Assembly (NCBI GenBank): GCA_905182985.1 | Contig: CAJJDN010000028.1 | Location: forward strand, 535,807-599,806 | Length of the DNA stretch: 64,000 nt | Direction of reading: 5' to 3' | Origin: Paramecium sonneborni | Lineage: Eukaryota; Ciliophora; Oligohymenophorea; Peniculida; Parameciidae | Shown: in pieces, positions 11,596 through 26,000 of the stretch | Numbering within the stretch: the stretch's first letter is position 1 | Layout: each line of letters starts with the position of its first letter | The notes under the pieces: generated by a model | What the model was told of the DNA's origin: nothing | The model's database searches: none | Seen by the model: only the letters and a program-made list of their open reading frames with translations | Made by a program: the position numbers and the translations under genes

Positions 11596-13748
11596 TCAAG
11601 GTAAATATACAAATTAAATTTGATATGAATCTATTTCAATTTATTAGTTTTTAAATTCTAGAAGCAATTTTGATGATTTCTTAGCTGAAATCAATTTTTT
11701 TTCAGGTGAAGTTAAATTAGTGAATTTAGGGAAATGTAGATTTCCAATATTAGTAAGATATCCATAGAGTGATATTAATAATTTTGGATGTGTTTTATTT
11801 TCATAAGAAAAAAGAGCCTTTTAATATTTAAGAAATAGATAAATAAGATTTTTAGATTAATTAATTCTTATAACTCTTGGAGATTAACGTTTAACTATAG
11901 TTTCTAAATTTGTATCAATATATTGATATAAATTTAAATCACCATCTTAATTTAATCTTGGTTTGAATGAGACTCCTAAAATTTACTAGTTTAATAAATG
12001 TGATTAATACTTAAAATATTTCACAAGCCTAAGCCATAAAAGCAGGAATGAGTAAAAACTAACACACTAAAATATATAGCATAATAATAAAGGCAGCAAA
12101 ATAATGTCCTTTTTAAACAAATCCTTTAGACAAACTACCATCCCAATCATCTAAAGTAAGAGTTTACAAATAAATAAGGAGTGTATCTAATAAATCAACT
12201 GATTCAAATTAATTATAGGAAGATTTAATTATTCCCATTATCATCAATGTTAATATAAGCATTAGAATATATGGAGAAAGAGAAGAGGATATAACTCTTA
12301 TAGCAATATAACTAATATCTCTGATACTAGGATTTGTTAAGATTTTTAACATTATAAGGATTGGACTATATTTAACTTATTGAATAGTTATTACTTCAAA
12401 TAGTGAATAACAAAAAGCAAGAGGCCCTGAAAGTACATGAAAGGCTAATTAAATATTTGAATAATATGAATTAAATGCTTCTACATCTTTCAATAATATT
12501 ACTGCAATCCAATGCAAAGTATAAATTAATGAAACAAATATATAAAAGCATATATAATGAAAATCATTAATATTATTTAATTTATTCTACATATTTGCAT
12601 ATATTAATTGACATATCCATACTAATAATACTATTCTTGATTATTATTTTCCAAAAATAATTGAATAATATTTCAAAGGTAATAATTTTACTGATCTATG
12701 AGATATCGAATTTTCATCTATATCTACTTTTCCTTATTTAACTAACTCATCCAAAATCATTACATCTATTTAAAATGCTTAAATTAGAAACCAAAAAAAC
12801 ATTGCCAAAATTGTTATAAATGAAAATATCAAAATTATTACTGAAAGACCAGTTTTTGGTAATAATTGTTTAGTAATATCTCCCCATCCATCTATTGTTA
12901 ATATTTATAACAAAGTAAAAGCACTTACTCCCAAATTTTTAAAATATTCTTTATTCACATCACAATAAAGAATTGTACATAAATATGTAAATACAAAATA
13001 TATTACTAATGATGTAAATATTAAAGGCAAACTATTTACAAAAGTATTATAAACATCAGATAAATTTTACTTTTAAAAATTAGTTGCAAATAATTTTAAT
13101 GATTTTAATATTATTGAAAACCAGCAAAATTAATTAAATTATATAAAATATGCTATGTTTAAAAATAATTAAACTGGACCACTTAGCAAATGTAAAATTA
13201 TATTAATATGAAATTCATTTTCCATCCTCTTAACTCTAAATAAAATTAAAAATATTTATTTACTTGTAATAACTATCATATATATAATAAAGACTTGTAA
13301 AAAAATCTATGAAAAGTCCTATATACTTTTTATAATCATTATATCTAGATGAAAGCATATGTTCTAAATGAAGACAAATATTTATGATATAAGTGCCTAT
13401 TATAATAAACAAGAGAGTTTCATTTTCTCCTTTCAATCTATATTTTGATGACAATGCTTCATTAATGACATCAATATTTGGTCTCAACTGTTTTTTATTT
13501 GATTCTACATTTCCACTATTTTCCAATTCAAATTCTTTTATAATCGAATCAGCCATTCTAGATTTAGCTGGAGTTTCAATGTCTGACAAAATCTCTGAAT
13601 CACATTATTAGATAGTCCATTGATTCTAATCAGTTACTTAAGTTGGCTGTATTTATTTAGGATTGGCATATCTAAAAAAATCTTCGGTATCTGCGGAAGA
13701 ACTATTCTTCTTCTTTAATAAGATTGTTTCTCTAAAATAATTATTCAT
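11596..13748 (-). CDS. two-repeat cation channel with TxDxW pore motifs
   Basis: Removing introns of 28 and 25 nt gives 699 codons. After a cytosolic N-terminus of ~90 residues come two blocks of hydrophobic segments, each followed by a pore-like motif. Repeat I has LQILTIDGWGDI and repeat II has LQTLTLDDWDGS. T-x-D-x-W is the selectivity-filter pattern known from CatSper channels and is close to voltage-gated Ca2+ channel filters; two-repeat architecture recalls two-pore channels. I do not see a strongly charged S4 helix in either repeat, so voltage gating is doubtful. Ca2+ or cation conduction in the ciliary or plasma membrane is inferred. An alternative start at 13832 would need a 57-nt intron; 13748 is simpler. 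Confidence 0.78.
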
Positions 13749-13839
13749 TAATATAAGTAATCAGTTATTATTCAATTAGTTATTTAACTTTCTAAGTATG
13801 CTTTAATAATTTTGTTTTTTTATCCCTGACATTGTGTTG

Positions 13840-14437
13840 TCAAACCCTATATTATTTGTATTTTCTGTTCTTGATATATTATTATTTCTCACTACTGAAG
13901 CTCGTTATAATAATTTGAATTAACTTATCTTTTAGACTTAAAGGTTTATAGATATCTTTTTTCTACTGTCTAGTGTAAATGTCTCCAAATAGAATCTTTA
14001 TTAGTTCTTGGAATACATTTGAAAGTTGACTTACTGAAATATTATATCAGCTAATACATATTTAAAATATCTTTTATTTTATAATTGAATTGTCCTTTAT
14101 ATATTTAATATTCTTCTATTTTTATTCAATTTAATCAACCATTACTGTTCGTAGACTATCGAGATGACTATGAAATTCGATTTTTAAATGACTGACGATA
14201 GAAACCAGATTTTATTTTTACTTTTTTATTGAGTAACTTTTGATTCTTTTATAAAGTTTCTTTTTGCTTTTTAATTTGTTTTCTTCTTTTGAATTAAAAA
14301 ATTTATTTCTTTTACTAGATTCAATAATATTGAGATGAATTTTATTATTATTAATTTTCCTATTGTTTATTTCACTTTGTCTACTCTAATGACATGAGTA
14401 GCTCCTGTAGATCAATTATTAATCCCTACCATTCCAT
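13840..14437 (-). CDS. small basic protein, unknown, 182 aa
   Basis: Two introns (25 and 24 nt), both ending CAG rather than TAG, give an exact 182-codon frame. The N-terminus MEWSYSCHQSRQ is followed by a Lys/Asn-rich stretch, then a more ordered C-terminal part (NVFQELIKILFGDIYTRQ). No family recognised. The two CAG splice ends are unusual in this window, where TAG dominates, and both are needed to keep the frame. Confidence 0.65.
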
Positions 14438-14532
14438 ATATTTACAATTATGTATTTTTTACAAATAAAAATTACATAATTAATAATATATAAATTTAAT
14501 CAATAAAGGCAATCAATCATCAATTTTGAATA

Positions 14533-14983
14533 ATGAAATCATTTAAAAATAACAAAATTTTAGGGGAATATGATTTAAACAATTATTTTGTAATTCAACA
14601 CTCAAAATTTTTCTAACTAAGAAATATCAAAGAAATTAAAAGAATTTTGTATTTAGGTTCAGGTGTAATATCTTAATAATTATTTATCAAAATTAATTGA
14701 ACAAACAAAGTGATTTATATGTTATAAACTCATTCAGTTGAAATAGATGTCAAATTTGTTTTGGAATCAAAAGAATAGGATCAATCAATTGAATAGTTTG
14801 TATTTTTTTAATGAGTGCTGAAGAATTTAAAATTATCTAGAAATAATGGATTAATATATATCTTACAGATTTAGATTTTTATTAATATATCTTAAACATA
14901 TTTATGGTGAATATAATTACTTAGAATTATTAAATCAAAAAAGGTGTTTAAAAATACATAAAAAAATTCAGATTACCAAATGA
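14533..14983 (+). pseudogene. gene remnant with in-frame TGAs
   Basis: A frame starts at the ATG (MKSFKNNKILGEYD) and keeps coding character with several TAA/TAG glutamines, including KRILYLGSGVISQQ and THSVEIDVKFVLESK. It is interrupted by two in-frame TGA codons, and later coding-like sequence (IYGEYNYLELLNQK) lies in another frame. No intron set repairs it. The likely reading is a decaying paralogue; the family is not recognised. The bases up to 15074 hold nothing else. Confidence 0.4.
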
Positions 14984-15074
14984 AATTTATATATATATTA
15001 TTTCTTAGAAAATTAAGATAATGGATAGAAGAATTTATTTATATTAATTATTAAATTGTCTTTAGATATATTTC

Positions 15075-16196
15075 ATGTCCAAAAAGGGTAAGAAAGGGAA
15101 AAAAGGAGAAGACAACGATGAATCCACAACTTAGATAATGAGATTTTATAACAGAAAGATCTAAAGTCTTGGAGTGGCATAAAATAAAATTTTTGTTTAG
15201 GCAGTTGCATAAGCATTAGAAAACCAAGAACATTTGACGACAGTAAATAATTATTCATTTAAATTAGCTTCACATAATTGAAGAAATAGGTCCTAATGCA
15301 ATTAGAGGTATTTTCGAAGCTTTAATGGATCTAAAGTAAATAAATTAAATTATAAAATAGTTATAAACATTTGGCTAATATATGGTTGATCAAAGCAGGT
15401 TTGGGATTAAACAATAATGAAGGTGTCAAATATTTGGCTAATTATATTTAAAAAGCATAAAATACTAAAATTTTGGATTTGACTGAAAATGAAATTACAC
15501 CTTAAGGTTGTACTTATCTAGGTTATGCCTTATCCCCTGCTTTCAAGGTTCCCTTATAAGAACTTGTACTTGATTTTAATTATATTGGATGTGAAGGAAT
15601 GAAAGAATTAAGTAAAGGCTTGGAAATGAATAGTAATATTATTTTAACTATTCTTCAATAGCAACAATCAGAAAGCTTTCTTTAAATTATTGTCGATTAG
15701 ATTTAGAGAGTGTTAAATATCTTTAAGACATTTTATCCTTTGTTGATTGTGATTTAAGATATTTATTTTTAGAGGGTAATTTTTTAAGAAATCAAGGGTA
15801 TTTACATATTTATTTTTAGAGTTTATTAATTATTTAGGGCTCTTGAAACTAATGAATGGTTAGAGGAATTAAATATTGCAAATAATTAATTTGGAGAATC
15901 TGAAGATGTTCCTCTTATTGAAAAAATTTGTGAAGTATTAACCAAAAATATTTCAATATAAGTTTATGATTTTAGAGGAAATGCTTTATATGATGATTGT
16001 AATTCATATTTTTATTAAAATAGCTGCCAAAAAATTTTTAGAATGTATTAAAATGTACAAAACAGTCTGTAGACTAGAAGTTCCTATTGAAATTTAAAAT
16101 GCAATTCTTGAAGAGATCAAAAAAGTTACAAAAAAAAGAAAAAGAAGAAAGAATAAAAAAAAAAAATCTAAAAAAAAAAAAAAAGCAAAAAAATGA
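15075..16196 (+). CDS. leucine-rich-repeat (RNI-type) protein with poly-Lys tail
   Basis: Six exons; five introns of 22-29 nt leave an exact 331-residue protein. It starts MSKKGKKGKKGEDND. Ribonuclease-inhibitor-like repeats follow, with clear LxxLxLxxNxIxxxG patterns: TKILDLTENEITPQG, LQELVLDFNYIGCEG, RKLSLNYCRLD, LRYLFLEGNFLRNQG and LEELNIANNQFGE. It ends in KKRKRRKNKKKKSKKKKK. In ciliates such proteins are common in axonemal and other protein-protein scaffolds. Interaction role is inferred from the fold; the basic ends suggest binding to an acidic partner such as the tubulin surface. Start is the first ATG in frame. Confidence 0.85.
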
Positions 16197-16250
16197 TTAC
16201 CATTATCATTAATATTTAATTTTATTATATTTGTTTAATATTTGATTAAA

Positions 16251-17777
16251 ATGTAATATACCTTACAATAGAAAATTCATAGAAGTGTTGATCAACTTTA
16301 TGTGGATTGTCTTTAATTAAGATAATATTAGAAAGACTTAATTAAAAATGAAATTAAGAAGTTAGAAAGATTACTTTCAATTAGGTTGAAGACAATTATT
16401 GATTTTTTTTTTAAATTTCAAAGTCTTATCCCTTAAAGTTCCAAATTGTAACAAAAGGCAAAAAAATTCTAATGGATTAAAATTTATTTAAAAAGTCCTT
16501 TAATTTTAATGTATTAATTTGATGAAGATCTTATAACTTATGCTATTTATTATAGATTAAAAATCAAGATAAAGAATGAAGAATTTCAATTAAAGGAAAA
16601 ACTCAATTTTCAATATGTCCATACTATAGTTTACGATTTTATTAGCTAAATAAATAATAAGTTCTGCGAATTTTTAAAGTTATCAGAATAATAATAACCT
16701 ACAGAAAATAAACTTACATAAAATTAGATGATTTAATATGGCCTTAATCCTGAAGATATATTAGCAGATGATGAATTGTAAAAAATAATGCATTTCTTAA
16801 AGGAAATTCCACAAAATCAAATTGAAAAATATCTCTTATAAGTTATCAACTCTTAATTGGGAGTTTATAAGGATTATTATAAACCTATAATTATTGTTTA
16901 AGATCCCTTTCAAAACCCTATTTTTAATAACGGAGATTTTGGTGAGAAACCAAAATTTTAAAAAGAATAATTAAATATCAAATTTAATGAATATAATGAA
17001 ACTTCTATTACCTAAAAGAAACCTGGTTTTTACATTTATAAAAATGAAAAGTCAATATTAATATTTATTATTTCTACATAGTAAAAAGTCAGAATTTATT
17101 CGATTAATAAATTTGATCACTATAAGGTAGTAAAAGATATTTTAAATCAATACTAAGAAATGAAAATCTATCAATTTCGAATGATTAAAATGAAATAAAT
17201 AGAAGCCTTTTTAGTAGCTAACTTTATCTACAAGACTTAAATAAAAAATGTATAATTTATTGATAAAGTATTTGAATTTTATAGTAGCCCCCAAGTAAAT
17301 CAAGTTCAAAATTATTATAGAAAATAATTTGAAAATCAGGAATAAATTAAAAATTCTGTTATTTAATTTATAAAAAAGTTCATTCCAACTTGTAATAATT
17401 ATAATGATATTTATTCAGAATAATTCGTTGAAATATTGAATCAAAAATCCTAACATAAATTAAACTTATTACCTATAATAGATATTAATTAACCAAATAT
17501 TGTGTAATAAAAAAAGTCTTAAGGATTAATTGTAAAAGCCAACAATTTGTTTGGAGTGATAATTATCGATCATAATAAAGAAATATATTTTTAAAATGAA
17601 AAAAATAACGATCTCAATATTTATTAGACTAATGTATAAAACATACCTTTAAAAGTAGCAAATTATTATATTTCTTTAATATTATCTAAAGCTTAAGATG
17701 GGAATAAAAGACTTATTAGAAATTTCTTAGAATAAAGATTCTCTGCATTAGAACCAATTTTATAATTAGTTAAATGA
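16251..17777 (+). CDS. unknown protein, 508 aa, single exon
   Basis: An uninterrupted 508-codon frame with dozens of TAA/TAG glutamines, so certainly coding under the ciliate code. No transmembrane segment, signal peptide or catalytic motif is seen. The N-terminal half is helical and charged (IKKLERLLSIRLKTIIDF). The C-terminal half alternates beta-like hydrophobic stretches such as SILIFIISTQQKVRIYS and NNLFGVIIIDHNKEIYF, which hint at a beta-sheet domain. I recognise no family. It lies convergent to the CDPK gene, 137 bp away. Confidence 0.8.
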
Positions 17778-17914
17778 ATAGATTGTTTTCATAAACTTAA
17801 ATTTAGATAAAGAACTTTTAAAAATCTATTTTTAAAATTATTCTTAGAAAATAAAAATGAAGTTTAAGAAATAAGAATTATTATCCAAATAAAATAATAG
17901 TTTAATACAAACAT

Positions 17915-19977
<2,063 letters not shown>

Positions 19978-20375
19978 TTTTTGATATGTTGTTAACTTAT
20001 TTAATTATTATCAATTTAAAACAATGTAAATAACAAGTATCATTTACCACTATAAATCAAAATCTTTTTGAATTAATATCTTTATTAAATTATACTTCTT
20101 TAAGAATTTATTTATATTAATAAACTTCTAGAACTAATTTTATTTCAATCAGCATTATTTGCTCTAAAGAATACTGCCTTACATTAAATTTTCTATTTTA
20201 TATAAAATATTTCTAATTCAAGAAATAAATTCAAAACTATTACTTTGAGATAAAGTGAAATGCTTTGAATTCATTTAAATTGTTTTCTAGCTTCCTTCTC
20301 TGATTATTTAGGAGAAGAATTTATAAATGCAAAATAAATTTTTATACAAATTTACATTCCATTTATTAAATAATT
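19978..20375. other. divergent intergenic region
   Basis: About 400 bp between the CDPK start and the start of the next + strand gene; it must hold the promoters of both. I see no gene and no clear element beyond AT-rich sequence. Confidence 0.5.
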
Positions 20376-21599
20376 ATGTTGAGCTTTTCAAAAAAAAAAT
20401 AATACCCAAAAACACAAGATGAATTATCAGGAATGCTGATCGCTAAGAATGCCCCAATAAGAAATTATTCAACATGTAATTCTATTTATTATGTTAATTC
20501 AGCAACAAGAAATTCAAGGATTTCCTATTAGACAAAATAATAATAATCTTAGAATTAAAGTGAAGATAAAGGAATTACTAGTAGAACTTTTTCTGTAAAT
20601 GAGGTGACAGAATTACCATAAATATCAAAACCAACGAACATAATTCTTAAAAGACCTAAGTTTATTCCCAGACCAAAATAACAATTGAGAAAGTTAATTC
20701 ATGCTTAAACATCACCTACGAATCTTGAATCAGAAAGAAAGTAATAGTAGTTAAATTAGATAGAGTAATTTAAATTCCCTATCATTCCAAACTATTAATT
20801 TGAATGTAGATGCAGAAGATGTTTATATATTATATAAAGGATTCAGGAATTTATGTTAATTCAATAAGATATGTATAATAAGTTATAGTCTTGTATATTT
20901 TCAATTTTATGATAGCTATTTGGTGAATATAACTGTCAATATTTTAGTAATACTTAAAATCCATAAATAAAGCCTTTAAACAATAAATAACTGATAATGA
21001 AAATTAGAACAGAATCTATTTTAGTCTTACAATTGAACCCAAATCAGAAACTTAATTCTTTACAAAGCACTTAAATTGATTGGTTTGATTGTATATACTC
21101 GACTAAAAATTATCATCCAAAAGAAACATTGAGTAGTGAACTCAACCGAAACAATCTATGGATCAATATCTCAAAGATTCAAAATCTATTTAAAATACAG
21201 CATAAAATTGTTAATTACTTTTATATTGATATCATTTATTGTGATCCATCTAATATTATTGAAGCTGATAATTTTATCAATAAGATATTATTAATTGATG
21301 ATGAAAACATTAAATTATTTCATTTATTTGTATATGCACCAGCAAATCTCTAAATGGTTAATTAAAGATTGTAAGATATCTTTAGAAATGGCTCAGTTTA
21401 AGATTTGCAATAATTGAATTTAAAAGAAATGATTGAAAAAAATAATTTAGAAATGTAATTAGTTTAGATCAGAGCTAAGCAACTTAAATATTTAGAAGAT
21501 CTTAAAATTAAGACTAAATAACACTTTAAAAAATTGAATTTTAATTCTTTTCCTTTGACCCCTGAATAAAGAGCAGAAAAGTAATATGAAAAAATATGA
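20376..21599 (+). CDS. unknown protein, 393 aa
   Basis: Introns of 19 and 23 nt give an exact 393-codon frame. The first ~130 residues are Ser/Asn/Gln-rich and probably disordered. A folded region follows (LNVDAEDVYILYKGFRNL), then WFDCIYSTKNYHPKE and YIDIIYCDPSNIIEAD, and the end is a Lys-rich helix containing PLTPEQRAEKQYE. No known domain recognised. The 19-nt intron is near the lower limit for Paramecium but is needed to join the two well-supported frames. Confidence 0.7.
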
Positions 21600-21604
21600 T
21601 TAGA

Positions 21605-21841
21605 ATGAGAAACTAAATTGTAGAGTATATTAAGAGTAATTCAAAAATAAAAATAGCTAACATGCATTTTGTTGTAGGTGATACTATAATGAGAAATATA
21701 GAAATGTTTAGAAATCATGAAAATGATAAATTCTACAGACATTAAGAAACTATTTAGTTAATTGATCATCTAATGAAAAATAGTTTACCAAACTTTTAGA
21801 ATAATAATAGCAAAGCAAATTATGCATTCTATTGTTTATGA
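21605..21841 (+). CDS. possible small protein, 78 aa
   Basis: A single-exon frame starts 5 bp after the preceding stop (MRNQIVEYIKSNSK) and ends at a TGA at 21839. It contains glutamine-coded TAA/TAG and a mixed helical sequence, but no motif. Short frames like this can occur by chance, so I hold it as tentative. Confidence 0.4.
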
Positions 21842-21929
21842 TAATTACTTAATAAATTAAATCTTTTTTTAAAATATAAATAAAATGGTTAAAAACTCAG
21901 CCTAAGATCCATAAGATAACTCACTCTAA

Positions 21930-22562
21930 ATGAAAGTAAAATATTAAATCATTTTTTGTGTAGACAAGATAATATTTGGTTTCTGGAAGAAGATTGCCAT
22001 CAAAAGATGATCCAAATCCAAAGGTTATTAGTATGAGAATCTTTGCAAGAAATACAGTTGCTGCAAAAAGCAGATTCTGGTAAAGCATAAAAAAATGGTT
22101 AGGTGGAATTTAAGAAGATTGAATAAACTTAGACCATCTCATGGTTAGATCTTAGCAGTTTAAGAATTATTTGAAAGAAGAGATACAAATGTTAAAACTT
22201 ATGGAATAGTACTTAAATACTAATCAAGAACAACAATTCATAATATGTATAAAGAATTTAGAGACACAACATTAAATGGTGCAGTCTCACAATTATGTAA
22301 ATTATTGCATTTAAATTTTAGATTAAGAAATGGCAGGTAATCACAGAGCTTAACCATAAACTATTCACATTCTCAGAACTTCAGTCTTAACTAAAAGTGC
22401 TGATATCAAGAGAGGAAAAACTAATTAATATAGAGTATTAAATTAAAATATATTTAGGGGGACTCAATCAAATTCCCAATTGTTAAGACTGTTCCAAGAG
22501 CAAGTCACAAAAAATTCAGAACAGTGTTCAAGGCCAAAAGACCAAACCTCTATAGATCATGA
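21930..22562 (+). CDS. RPL18A: 60S ribosomal protein eL20 (L18a)
   Basis: Four introns (28, 23, 25, 23 nt) leave an exact 177-residue protein that matches eL20 along its whole length: [11 protein letters not shown] at the start, then [35 protein letters not shown]-type [27 protein letters not shown], and the end [12 protein letters not shown] followed by KRPNLYRS. It is a structural component of the large ribosomal subunit. The start at 21930 places the first intron right after Met-Lys, as expected from the family's short N-terminus. An upstream in-frame ATG at 21885 would add 15 residues unlike any eL20. Confidence 0.93.
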
Positions 22563-22687
22563 ACATCTTATATTAGTACAATATTAATCATATAATAATA
22601 TTTAATTATACATATTTTATTCATTTCTATATATATTTAGAATTAAAAAAATCAAAAAAATTTAAAGTTTATATATATATATAAATA

Positions 22688-23982
22688 TCAGAGATTCTAA
22701 AGACAAACGTTTGAAATAAAATAATAAACTTCCTGAAAATTGCTTCTTTCATCCTAATCAGAAAAGTCTTCAAATGAATCATCTCCAAATTCCATATCCT
22801 TAATGAAGTTTTGAGCTTATTCTACAGAAATTCTAAGTCTTGGATCAGGCTCTAACATTCTATCTAATAATTTTCGAAGTCCCACCTTCTTTCTTAAAGT
22901 TGAGATTGTGTTTTGACTAGACTGAAAAGCACTATGTTTATCAAAGATCGTTTTTTATAATGTCTTGCCAGTTAACCTAGAGTATCAAATTTAATTACAT
23001 TTCATGAAATAATTCTCCAAGACAATATATATCCTATGCAAACCAAAATTACCTATCAAACTCTTCATTATTTTAATTCATCTCCATATTATTTGGTAAT
23101 ATCAACTCATTTATATTATCAATATCTTTTGTTCCTCTTTTAGTTCTCAAGACTTCTCCTAATTTTGTTATTTGTCCCAACTCAGTTAGAATAATTTTAC
23201 CATCCTTCTAAATAAATATGTTATCTTAGGTTAACTCCCTACAAATGTATCCTTTTTTATGCAATGTGTTTAGAAGACTTAAAATTTACTTAATCAATTA
23301 TCTACACTTATTACTTTTAGCACTACTATAATCTCCTCTTTTCTCATTTTATATTAAGAATTCAATCTCTCCCTTAAACTTCTTCCCTCTAAATACTCAT
23401 AAATTATATGAAATTTATCATTTTCTACGAAATATTCCTAAACTGATATCAAGTTCTTATGTTAAAGGCTTAACACTTCTAATTCTAACATAAAATCCTA
23501 TGTATAGGTTTTTAGTTTATACAAGCTTATTATAATTGATACTATTTGGTGTTACTTTCATTTAGTATTGTCTTTAATCTATACAGCTGTGGACTAACAT
23601 TATCTATAATAAAATTCATTATTATTATCTTACTGCATTCTGAGATTGTTCTCGAATTGATTTTATGCTATTAAACATTTTGATAAGATTATTATAGGAG
23701 ACTTTACCATCAAAAATACTTTTAAGTTATAAACACCCAGAATAATCCATAATCATTGTTTTCAGTTTTTATTTCCATCTAAACTTAAATCCAATGAAAC
23801 GATTTCTATCTCCATAAACCCATGTAATTATTGTTGACAATTCTAATTTTATTGTGTATTTAATTTATTTTGCATTCTAATCATTTGTAATGAATGCTTA
23901 CTTTTCCAATTTAAATTGAGTTCTCTTATTCATAAATTAAATATTCAGTATCTCTGAAGAAATGCTTACTTTTACACAACAT
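22688..23982 (-). CDS. probable pseudokinase with PH-like N-terminal region
   Basis: Introns of 25, 30, 25 and 22 nt are placed. The N-terminal ~100 residues (TWVYGDRNRFIGFKFRW) look PH-like. The kinase lobe has QYQMKVTPNS, with a Lys at the VAIK position, and YEYLEGRSL at the hinge. The catalytic loop reads HKKGYICRELTQDN where HRDLKPEN is expected, and the DFG position reads LTELGQ, so both catalytic Asp are Glu. DIYCLGELFHEM and LLDRMLEPDPRLR complete the C-lobe. Loss of HRD and DFG predicts little or no phosphotransfer. One 1-nt deletion is implied near 23370-23400; without it the frame does not close. It is either a scaffold-type pseudokinase or a decaying gene. Confidence 0.7.
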
Positions 23983-24431
23983 TTTATTAATTTATATAAA
24001 CTATATTATTCAGAATTGTTTCAAAGTTAAAAATATAGATGTGAGACTAATTAAAAAAGTTATTATATCTTATTTCTGTTATATTTAATTTCTCACTATT
24101 TAATTCTATAATGATAAGAGTTTAAATTATTTATTTGATTCTTGCTTTTATGATTTCTCTTATCTTATTATCAACCTAAATTTTTATTAATTGTTTTATC
24201 TTGAAATTAAACATAAACATTATTTTATAAAATGTTTGACTTCAATTAATTATTTACATATAAATTGAAAAAAGAAAAATACACTAAAATATGATCTAAA
24301 ATAGGTGAATAATATGCAAATAAGTATATTATATAAATTTTAGAGAAACGTAATTAAAATGAATAACCCTAAAATATTATTAGAAGCTAAAGTATTAAAT
24401 TTTATGATAGAATAATATTTAGAAACAATAG

Positions 24432-25876
24432 TCATAATTTTCTAATTAATTGTTTAAAGTCTGGTAATTTTTGGATTGGATCTTATGAACAATGTAATGA
24501 AGTAGATAAAGAAATATTTACTGGAATATTCATGAGTTAAATATAATTTAATGCTTATTTTGCATCAATTCTCTACTCAGGATCATCAATAAGCATTTTT
24601 GAAACTAATACCCTATAGTTTGGATCTTATATTCTTTAAAGAATTTGATTGTTTAGAGAAAACACCTTATTATTCTGATATAATTCTTAAGAATTTAATC
24701 CAGATATTAATTTTGATCCTGTTAACCTAAGATATTGATAAATTGATTACAAGTAGTAAATAATGGCTCCACAACTAAAAATATCTATTTTTTATGAAAT
24801 CCTATATTAATTGGAGCGATTTATTATTTCTGGTGCCATATAACCAGGAGTTCCAAAATTCATATTTGAATCATTGTCTTAATTTATAATTTTGCAAGAA
24901 ATCCCGAAATCTATGAGCTTTAAATTTGAAAACTATCCTAACTCACAAAAAAGTATGTTATCAGGTTTGATATCTCGATGAATAAATCCTTTTTCATGTA
25001 AATGAGAAATAGCCTCTAAAATTTACTAATTTTCAAATACAAACAATACCTTTATTATGATTTCTATTTGATCTATTTATAATTTGCAATATTTAAGACA
25101 TTAACTTAGAGATCCTCCTCTCAAATATTCTAAAACTATTAAATAGGAGTTTTCATTTTCAAATGCCTCTATCAAATTTATAATATTTTGATGACTTATT
25201 TACTTCAAAATTTCAACTTCATTTTCAAATAACTAAGATTTTAATTATTATAATACTTTCTTAGAGTATGGTTTATGTTTATTTAACTCCTTACAAGCAT
25301 AAACCTTATCATCATCTAATCCTTATATTTTACTTATCTAATAAACAAATATTCTACAATAAATACCAAACTTTGACCTCTACTCTCAATCTTCCCTATT
25401 GTTTTATAGAAAATATCAATATTTTTAAAAACTACTTTTCCACAAATATTATTCTTGACTCTAAGAAGTACATTATGGTCTGCATAAAAATATCTATGTT
25501 CATTCCTCCAATTTATACTAAATGCCTCCAATTGAAAATCTTCTTAGGAGACTTTCCAATCAATTTATGTTTCAAGTTTTAAAGGTATTGAATACTTCGT
25601 AAGTTATGTAGACTATTTTAATATCCAATAAAATACTTCTCCAATATTCATACTATCTTGATTAAAAGTGATTAAGTAACTTTTATCAAATAAAAGATGC
25701 TTTCTTGTACAATACATCAAAAAGATTATTAATGAAATAAGAAAGAAAGATTTTCTGTTTAAAAATGAAAAATTAGCTAAATTCATAATATCTTGGTAGA
25801 GTATGTTATTGGGTCCTTAAAATGAATTAAAATTTTGTAATTTTTTAGAACAAAAATCATACAATTGAAGCCACAT
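24432..25876 (-). CDS. serine/threonine protein kinase with PH-like N-terminus
   Basis: Two introns (29 and 24 nt) give an exact 463-residue frame. The N-terminal ~150 residues include a PH-like stretch (FSINWRNEHRYFYADHN). The kinase domain shows DDDKVYACKEL (ATP-binding Lys), FENEVEILKQISHQNI, VLEYLRGGSL, HEKGFIHRDIKPDN, LIDFGISCK, GTPGYMAPEI and KIDIFSCGAIIYYL, so all catalytic residues are intact. It resembles the CAMK-like kinases abundant in Paramecium. The pseudokinase next door (22688-23982) has the same layout, so the two may be old tandem paralogues. Start is chosen at 25876; ATGs at 25717 and 25651 are alternatives. Confidence 0.88.
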
Positions 25877-26000
25877 TACTCTAACTGATGACCTGTAATT
25901 AATTAATAATTTTTTCTAATAATCGTTTTATAAAATCAATTTATTAAATATAATTAAAATACTAAAATATATAAAAGAATTATAATCAAGGAGATATTAA

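Noticed and set aside
11596..13748. Assignment as a classic two-pore channel (TPC)
   Set aside because: The pore motifs TIDGW and TLDDW are unlike TPC filters; I keep the broader cation-channel call.
14533..14983. TGA read as selenocysteine
   Set aside because: No selenoprotein family match and more than one TGA; a remnant is simpler.
21129..21353. 74-codon frame starting MSSELNRNN
   Set aside because: It is an internal exon piece of the 393-residue gene at 20376-21599, not a separate gene.
22563..22687. Riboswitch or structured element between eL20 and the pseudokinase
   Set aside because: The TA-rich run here gives only weak hairpins; nothing beyond 3' flanks is supported.
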